Origin: Mycobacterium sp. 852013-50091_SCH5140682
GTDB lineage: Bacteria; Actinomycetota; Actinomycetes; Mycobacteriales; Mycobacteriaceae
Direction of reading: 5' to 3'
NCBI RefSeq assembly: GCF_001665685.1
Contig: NZ_LZTB01000080.1
Location: 1-64,000, forward strand
DNA: 64,000 bases
Every line of letters starts with the position of its first letter. Within the stretch, counting starts at the first letter, position 1. A program made the translations under genes and the position numbers. Below, piece by piece: positions 59,263 through 64,000 of this stretch. The notes below the pieces were generated by a model. The model ran no database searches and was not told the DNA's origin. It saw nothing but the letters and a program-made list of their open reading frames with translations.

Positions 59263-59692
59263 TCTTCGCAAGGATCGTCAGCAGCGCGTCGAGATCGGCG
59301 GCGTCGAGGCCCGCCAGCACGTCCGGTGCCGGGTCCTCGACCGCCTCGATCTGCTCCAGCACGGCGCGGCCCGCATCGGTCAGCGACACCGTCTTGCAGC
59401 GCCGGTTGGCCGGGTCGACGGTGCGGATCACCAGGCCGCGTTCCTCGAGATCGTTGACCGCGACGGTCGCTGCCGGCGCGTCGACCGTTGCGGCGTGGGC
59501 GACCTGCTTGACCGTCATCGGCTGCCGGGCCAACCGGCGCAGGATCCGGATGCGGCTGAACGGCAGGCCGCTGCGCTCGATCACTGCCCGCTTCCAACTG
59601 TCGCGGTTGTCGAACACCAGGGTCGTCAGCGCCCGCCACACCTCATCGGCGGCGGTGTGCGTACCGGGCATCGGCATCTGGTCAGCCGACAT
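59249..59692 (-). CDS. MarR-family transcriptional regulator
   Basis: 147 residues. Winged helix with SRIRILRRLARQPMTVKQVA, DAPAATVAVNDLEERGLVIR and the wing RTVDPANRRCKTVSLTDAGR, all typical of MarR. GGAGGTGG lies upstream of ATG 59692 and fixes that start over ATG 59722. It overlaps the end of the MFS gene by 11 bases, in one operon, as is common for a pump and its own repressor. A probable operator lies before the MFS gene. Confidence 0.92.
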   Translation of the reverse strand: MSADQMPMPGTHTAADEVWRALTTLVFDNRDSWKRAVIERSGLPFSRIRILRRLARQPMTVKQVAHAATVDAPAATVAVNDLEERGLVIRTVDPANRRCKTVSLTDAGRAVLEQIEAVEDPAPDVLAGLDAADLDALLTILAKITPS

Positions 59693-61142
59693 GGGCCACC
59701 TCCGACGGACGGTGATGTTCACCGATCAGCGGAGCCAGTTTCTCCGCTGACCGCAGCGCCCACGTCGTGGTGGACACCATGCCGAGCCCCACGATCACCA
59801 AACCCAGTGCGGCACAGACGAACCACAGCGGCCGGGCGGCGACCGCGAAATCGGCGCCTGCGGTCGCCAGTGCCGTTCCCGCCACCGAGCCGCACAGCGC
59901 CACACCGATGCTGACACCTACCTGGCGGCTGGTGGACGCCACCGCGGATGCCGCGCCGGCCCGGTCCAGCGGCATACCGCTCACGGCGGCGGTGGTGATC
60001 GGCGCGTTGACGGTCGCAAAGCCGATCCCGAAGACCGCGAAGATGACCAGCAACTGCCACACCGGGGTGTGCGCCGTCAGCCGGGTCAGCATGAGCGTCG
60101 CCGCGGTGATCATCGTGCCTGCCACCAACAGCGAAGGCCGGCTGCCGAACCGGCCCACCAGGCGCCCCGACAGCGGCGAAAAGATCAGTGCGCCAACGGC
60201 GACCGGGAGATAAATCAGACCGGTGTGCATGGCCGAATAGCCCCGTTCGCCCTGCAGGTACAGCGACATCATGAACAGGAACGCACCGTACGCGGCGAAC
60301 GCGCACACCGCGACCACTGTGGCTGACGCGAACGGAACGCTGCGGAAAAACCGGAGATCGATGAACGGGTCGCGGCGGCGGGCCTCGTAGCGCAGGAAGC
60401 CGGCGAAGGCGATCAGTGCGACCGCGCCGACACCGAGCGTGCGGGGATCGGTCCAGCCATAGCCCGGGCCCTCGATCAGCACGAAGACGACACCGAACAG
60501 GAACGCCACGCCCAGAGCCTGGCCGATCGGGTCGACGTCGCGCATCGTCGAGGATTTCGACTCCGGCACGAAGATGGCGGTCAGCAGGACGGCCAGCGCG
60601 CAGATGGGCAGGTTGATCCAGAACACCGAGCGCCAGTCGACATATTCGATGAGCGCGCCGCCGACGATGGGGCCCAGCGCCATCGAGATGCCGACCACGC
60701 CACCCCACACGCCGACGGCTCGGGCCCGTTCGACGCGGCCGGTGAACACCTGCGTGATGATCGACATCGCGACGGGGTTGAGCATCGAGCCGCCGATGGC
60801 CTGCAGAAACCGGGCCGCGATGAGCAATTCGATATTGGGTGCCAGGCTGCACAGCAGGGAGGCCAGCGCGAAGACGGTCAGACCCAACTGGAAGGTGCGC
60901 CGCCGGCCGAACCGGTCAGCCGTCGCGCCGGACAGCAGCAGCAGCGAGGCGAGTACCAGGGTGTACACGTCGATCACCCATTGCAGCTGCGAAGGCGATG
61001 CGTCGAAATCGGACCGGATGCTCGGGATGGCGACGTTGACGATGGTGGCGTCCATCGACACGATCAGCAGGCTCAGGCAGCAGGAGACCAGGATGATGGC
61101 CTTGCGCCGCGGGCTCAGCGACCGGACGACAGTTTCATTCAC
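59682..61142 (-). CDS. MFS drug efflux pump, EmrB/QacA (DHA2, 14-TMS) type
   Basis: 486 residues with about 13-14 membrane segments. The N-terminal motif D1 (LDATIVNVAIPSI-like; here SMDATIVNVAIPSI), motif A as SGATADRFGRRRTF, and motif C-like GGVVGISMALGPIVGG show a drug:proton antiporter. The GTG start at 61142 falls inside a palindrome bound most likely by the MarR regulator encoded downstream. Substrate unknown. Confidence 0.9.
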   Translation of the reverse strand: MNETVVRSLSPRRKAIILVSCCLSLLIVSMDATIVNVAIPSIRSDFDASPSQLQWVIDVYTLVLASLLLLSGATADRFGRRRTFQLGLTVFALASLLCSLAPNIELLIAARFLQAIGGSMLNPVAMSIITQVFTGRVERARAVGVWGGVVGISMALGPIVGGALIEYVDWRSVFWINLPICALAVLLTAIFVPESKSSTMRDVDPIGQALGVAFLFGVVFVLIEGPGYGWTDPRTLGVGAVALIAFAGFLRYEARRRDPFIDLRFFRSVPFASATVVAVCAFAAYGAFLFMMSLYLQGERGYSAMHTGLIYLPVAVGALIFSPLSGRLVGRFGSRPSLLVAGTMITAATLMLTRLTAHTPVWQLLVIFAVFGIGFATVNAPITTAAVSGMPLDRAGAASAVASTSRQVGVSIGVALCGSVAGTALATAGADFAVAARPLWFVCAALGLVIVGLGMVSTTTWALRSAEKLAPLIGEHHRPSEVAHVG

Positions 61143-61156
61143 ACAACTATTGTGAA
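61138..61156. promoter_or_regulatory. Probable MarR operator before the MFS pump
   Basis: TTCACACAACTATTGTGAA has arms TTCACA/TGTGAA around seven bases, with an inner ACAA-CTA-TTGT palindrome. It covers the GTG start of the pump gene. Confidence 0.65.
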
Positions 61157-61204
61157 ACTACAACTCTGTCGCGGGCAAGTGCGGTATCCGAGACAATCGT
61201 CACC

Positions 61205-61669
61205 GTGAACGAACGGAATACCCGGGTCGCCGCGGCCGTCGCCGCCGCCGGTATCGAACCAGCCATCCGAATCCTGGCCGCCGCCGCGAAGACCGCGGCC
61301 GCCGCCGCCGAGCAGCTGGGCTGCGAGGTCGGCGCGATCGCCAACAGCCTGGTATTCGACTGCGACGGCGAGCCGCTGCTGGTCATGGCCAGCGGCGCGG
61401 CCCGGGTGGACACCGACGTGCTGGCCCGCCAACTGGGCGCCACGACCATCAGCAAGGCGAACCCGAAGCTGGTGCTGACGGCGACCGGTCAGGTGATCGG
61501 CGGCGTCGCGCCCACCGGACATCCGATCCAACTGCGGACCGTGGTCGACGAAACACTGGCCGGCTACCCGGTGGTGTGGACCGCCGCGGGCACCGCCGAC
61601 TCGGTGATGCCGCTGACCTATCCGCAGTTGCTGGCGCTCACCGGAGGCGTCGCGCTGCCGGTGCGCTAG
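61205..61669 (+). CDS. YbaK/EbsC-type aminoacyl-tRNA deacylase domain protein
   Basis: 154 residues. The YbaK/ProRS-editing fold is seen in GAIANSLVFDCDGEPLLVMASG, the catalytic-type Lys region LGATTISKANPKLVLTATGQVIGGVAPTGHP, and the end PLTYPQLLALTGG. Such proteins clear mischarged tRNA (for example Cys-tRNA-Pro). It starts at GTG 61205, divergent from the MFS pump gene with 62 bases between, and converges with gltA2 across a repeat. Exact mischarged tRNA is unknown. Confidence 0.88.
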   Translation: MNERNTRVAAAVAAAGIEPAIRILAAAAKTAAAAAEQLGCEVGAIANSLVFDCDGEPLLVMASGAARVDTDVLARQLGATTISKANPKLVLTATGQVIGGVAPTGHPIQLRTVVDETLAGYPVVWTAAGTADSVMPLTYPQLLALTGGVALPVR

Positions 61670-61679
61670 CCGACGTTTT

Positions 61680-61764
61680 GCGAGCAGACGTCAAGGTTCG
61701 CGACACGCGGCGTGTCGGGTGCCGCAGCTGGGGGCACCTCCCGCTTGCGGGGGACTGCTCGGCG
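61680..61764. repeat. Dispersed palindromic repeat, copy C, with a nested G-rich element
   Basis: Begins GCGAGCAGAC (61680-61689), has the GGCGTGTCGGGTGCCGC inner part, and ends GACTGCTCGGCG. Between them lies GGGGGCACCTCCCGCTTGCG (from 61730) with a small CCCGC-TT-GCGGG stem (61740-61751), absent from copies A and B. It fills the gap between the convergent YbaK-type gene and gltA2. Confidence 0.72.
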
Positions 61765-61771
61765 AAAGAAG

Positions 61772-63076
61772 TCAGCGGGTGCCGATGTCGAGGTAGTCGC
61801 GCTCGGTGTAGCCCGTGTAGACCTGGCGCGGACGGCCGATCTTGTTGGGCTCGGAATGCATCTCCCGCCAGTGCGCGATCCAGCCCGGCAGCCGGCCCAG
61901 CGCGAACAGCACGGTGAACATGCGCGTCGGGAAGCCCATGGCCCGGTAGATCACACCGGTGTAGAAGTCGACGTTCGGGTAGAGCTTGCGCTCGATGAAG
62001 AACTCGTCGGTCAACGCGACCTCTTCGAGCGACTTGGCGATGGCCAGCAGCTCGTCGTCGCCGCCGAGCTTGCCGAGGATCTTGTCGGCCTGCTCCTTGA
62101 CGATGCGCGCCCGCGGATCGTAGTTCTTGTACACGCGATGCCCGAAGCCCATCAGCTTCACGCCGTCCTCGCGGTTCTTGACCTTCTTGACGAAATCGCG
62201 GACATCACCGTGCTCGGTGCGGATCTTCTCCAGCATCTCCAGCACGGCCTGGTTGGCGCCGCCGTGCAGCGGGCCCCACAGCGCGTTGATGCCACCGGAG
62301 ATGGACGTGAACAGGTTGGCCTGCGACGAGCCGACCAGGCGCACAGTCGATGTCGAGCAGTTCTGCTCGTGATCGGCATGCAGGATCAGCAGCATGTCGA
62401 GCGCCCGGACAAGCTCAGGATCCACCTCGTACGGCTCGGCCGGGAAGCCGAACGTCATCCGCAGGAAGTTCTCCACCAGGCTCAGCGAGTTGTCCGGGTA
62501 CAGGAACGGCTGCCCCTCGGACTTCTTGTACGCGTAGGCGGCAATGGTCGGCAGCTTCGCCAGCAGGCGGATCGTGGAGAGCTCCACCTGCTTCTTGTCG
62601 AGCGGATCCAACGAATCCTGGTAGTAGGCGCTCAAGGCGTTGACCGCGCTGGACAGCACCGGCATGGGGTGCGCGTTGCGCGGGAACCCGTCGAAGAACC
62701 GCTTGAGATCCTCGTGCAGCAGCGTGTGCCGCTGGATCCGGTTGGTGAACTGCTCCAGCTCCTCGGCGGTCGGCAGCTCGCCGTAGATCAACAGGTAGCT
62801 GACCTCGATGAAGTTCGACTTCTCCGCCAACTGCTCGATCGGGATACCCCGGTACCGCAGGATGCCGGCGTCACCGTCGATGTAGGTGATGGCCGATTTG
62901 GTGGAGGCGGTGTTGACGAAGCCCCCGTCGAAGGTGGTGTACCCAGTCTTCGACAGCAAAGGCCCCAACGCGATGCCATCCGACCCCTCGGTGGCCTTGA
63001 CGATTTCCAGATCAAGCTCGCCACCGGGGTAACTGAGGGTGGCGTGCTCCTGCCCACTCGACGGGTTTTCGGCCAC
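61772..63076 (-). CDS. gltA2: Citrate synthase, type II
   Basis: 434 residues, first enzyme of the TCA cycle (oxaloacetate plus acetyl-CoA to citrate). Conserved blocks are AYYQDSLDPLD, LHADHEQNCSTST, INALWGPLHGGAN, the catalytic-His region GFGHRVYKNYDPRA and the catalytic Asp in NVDFYTGVIYRAMGFP. It differs by few residues from what I remember of M. tuberculosis GltA2. The GTG 63076 follows an AAGGGAA ribosome site. A TACCTT -10 box at 63139-63134 would give a leader of about 50 bases. Confidence 0.96.
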   Translation of the reverse strand: MAENPSSGQEHATLSYPGGELDLEIVKATEGSDGIALGPLLSKTGYTTFDGGFVNTASTKSAITYIDGDAGILRYRGIPIEQLAEKSNFIEVSYLLIYGELPTAEELEQFTNRIQRHTLLHEDLKRFFDGFPRNAHPMPVLSSAVNALSAYYQDSLDPLDKKQVELSTIRLLAKLPTIAAYAYKKSEGQPFLYPDNSLSLVENFLRMTFGFPAEPYEVDPELVRALDMLLILHADHEQNCSTSTVRLVGSSQANLFTSISGGINALWGPLHGGANQAVLEMLEKIRTEHGDVRDFVKKVKNREDGVKLMGFGHRVYKNYDPRARIVKEQADKILGKLGGDDELLAIAKSLEEVALTDEFFIERKLYPNVDFYTGVIYRAMGFPTRMFTVLFALGRLPGWIAHWREMHSEPNKIGRPRQVYTGYTERDYLDIGTR

Positions 63077-63133
63077 GGGATTCCCTTCGTCCTCGTTTGG
63101 GAAGTCGTTGCGAACCTACGACTGCTCTACCAA

Positions 63134-63139
63134 AAGGTA
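63134..63139 (-). promoter_or_regulatory. -10 box of gltA2
   Basis: TACCTT on the minus strand, within the partial palindrome GGTAGTCG/CGACTnnnnnTACC (63119-63143), between the tetR-type gene end and gltA2. It fits TANNNT; no clear -35. Confidence 0.45.
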
Positions 63140-63181
63140 GTCGCATTCGGTCGGCGTTGCCCGCGGGGGGCTACCAACCAG

Positions 63182-63838
63182 TCACGCCGGGCGCTGCACG
63201 CCCGCCGTCACCTCGAGAAACTCGGCGTACGTGGAATGCACAGCCGCGATCACGTCGTCGACCGTCACGGTGTCCCAATCGACTGTCGCACCGAGCCGTG
63301 CCAGCCCGGACATGATGATCGACGTCCACACGGCCGCGGTCAGCATCAACCGCTGGTCGTCGCGCGGCACACCCATGCGCTTGGCCAGCTCCGCGTTGAC
63401 CGCGTCGAACCGGAACTGGGATGCGGCGTGCATCAGCGCGGCCGACGACGTGAGGATGCGCGCCGAGGCGAGCAACCGGTCGGCCGTCAGCCGGTTCGGC
63501 GGCGCGGACTTGGTGTCCGCGAACGCCTTCACGTGCGCCCGGTACAGCGCCTCGATGTCGCTGATGCCGTCCGGTTGCCGGGCCAGTTCGATCGCGATCA
63601 TCTCGACCACCTCGTCGATGAACGCCAGCATCACGGCGTCCTTGGTCGAGAAGTACCGACTGAACGTCCGGGGCGACACCTCGGCCGCGGCAGCGATCTG
63701 GTCGACGGTGGTCGCCTCGAACCCCTGCCGGTTACACAACTCGATTGCTGCGTCGATCAATGTCGCCCGGGTGCGCTGTTTCTTACGTTCACGTAAACCG
63801 ACATAGGCCGTCCCGCCCAGTTCCGCCACGTCCGGCAT
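63182..63838 (-). CDS. TetR-family transcriptional regulator
   Basis: 218 residues. RATLIDAAIELCNRQGFEAT and QIAAAAEVSPRTFSRYFSTKDAVML form the TetR helix-turn-helix; the C-terminal domain is helical with MftR-like features (ASQFRFDAVNAELAKRMGVP, the form seen in mycofactocin-type and acyl-TetR_C_17 proteins). ATG 63838 is preferred to TTG 63868. It lies upstream of gltA2 on the same strand with 105 bases between. Target unknown. Confidence 0.88.
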   Translation of the reverse strand: MPDVAELGGTAYVGLRERKKQRTRATLIDAAIELCNRQGFEATTVDQIAAAAEVSPRTFSRYFSTKDAVMLAFIDEVVEMIAIELARQPDGISDIEALYRAHVKAFADTKSAPPNRLTADRLLASARILTSSAALMHAASQFRFDAVNAELAKRMGVPRDDQRLMLTAAVWTSIIMSGLARLGATVDWDTVTVDDVIAAVHSTYAEFLEVTAGVQRPA

Positions 63839-63893
63839 GCTATCGCCCCGAAGTCGATGATTTCGCAAATAAATGACAACCGCTGCCGACTGT

Positions 63894-64000
63894 TCACACC
63901 TTGTCGGGATCTCGCAGGTCGTCGGGCGCCCACACGGGTGCCACCCGGTACCGCACGAACGCGGGCACCGCTAATGCAGCGACGACGACGCCGACGACGA
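63894..64000 (-). CDS. C-terminal end of a membrane protein gene (5' cut by window edge)
   Basis: On the minus strand the frame is open from the window edge to a TGA at 63894-63896. It encodes about 34 residues: a hydrophobic run VVGVVVAALAVPAF followed by VRYRVAPVWAPDDLRDPDKV. So it is the last membrane segment and the cytoplasmic tail of some membrane protein. Only this end is visible and no family can be named. Confidence 0.55.
   Translation of the reverse strand, partial: VVGVVVAALAVPAFVRYRVAPVWAPDDLRDPDKV

Noticed and set aside
61712..63796. 694-codon plus-strand ORF opposite gltA2 and tetR
   Set aside because: Covers two certain minus-strand genes and has no recognisable domain; long antisense frames are expected at this base composition.
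1..64000. CRISPR arrays, tRNA, rRNA, insertion sequences or prophage genes
   Set aside because: No spaced identical repeats, cloverleaf sequences, transposase or integrase motifs were seen on either strand; the tandem repeats found have no unique spacers.

Overview
The window is high-GC actinobacterial DNA and almost certainly comes from a fast-growing mycobacterium (Mycolicibacterium, of the M. smegmatis kind). The main reason is gene order. Read right to left, the backbone follows what I remember of the M. tuberculosis segment Rv0896 to Rv0910: citrate synthase gltA2, an Rv0897c-type oxidoreductase, the Rv0898c small protein, prrB/prrA, accD3, echA6, the Rv0906 metallo-hydrolase, the Rv0907 beta-lactamase-like lipoprotein, ctpE, and the 59-residue Rv0909-type and 148-residue Rv0910-type pair. 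These assignments are from memory of protein sequences; no search was run. Many starts look leaderless (a TANNNT -10 box 6-7 nt before ATG or GTG), which also fits a mycobacterium.

Layout. 0-9.5 kb: end of a short-chain dehydrogenase, an acyl-CoA ligase, a small cysteine-rich protein and a complete fumarate reductase operon frdABCD behind a perfect CRP-type palindrome; then, on the other strand, a MacB/FtsX-type ABC exporter and an unknown protein. 9.8-17.9 kb: backbone block Rv0910-like to accD3. 17.9-46.4 kb: accessory block with (a) an aromatic/primary amine degradation unit (copper amine oxidase, two APC permeases, aldehyde dehydrogenase, IclR regulator) tied together by a repeated ATTCTCATTTG operator; (b) two acyl-CoA ligases with a GAF-LuxR regulator; (c) a TetR-controlled FAD monooxygenase with an epoxide hydrolase and a 5'-truncated DUF1254-type remnant; (d) a four-gene exported histidine-rich/FixH-like operon; (e) three ABC exporter half-transporters; (f) a split chromate transporter and a phospholipase D-like protein. 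46.4-50.9 kb: backbone prrA-prrB, an FKBP isomerase, the Rv0898c-like protein and the Rv0897c-like oxidoreductase. 51.1-59.3 kb: a second amine/amino acid unit (APC permease, FadR-type GntR regulator, gamma-glutamyl hydrolase, SDR, glutamine-synthetase-like ligase, aldehyde dehydrogenase, Leu/Val/Phe-type dehydrogenase, ACT-like small protein) with three shared GGTTAGAACC-type operators. 59.2-61.7 kb: MarR/MFS efflux pair and a YbaK-type deacylase. 61.8-64 kb: gltA2, a TetR regulator and the end of a membrane protein gene.

How it works together. Both amine units join uptake (APC), nitrogen removal (copper oxidase in one; gamma-glutamylation, oxidation and hydrolysis in the other) and aldehyde oxidation, each under its own local regulator. 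The fumarate reductase operon with its CRP/FNR-type site suggests adjustment to low oxygen. Several gaps, four of them between convergent genes, carry long perfect hairpins or members of small dispersed repeat families. A 33-bp tandem repeat sits between prrA and prrB. I saw no rRNA, tRNA, CRISPR array, transposase, phage gene or origin.
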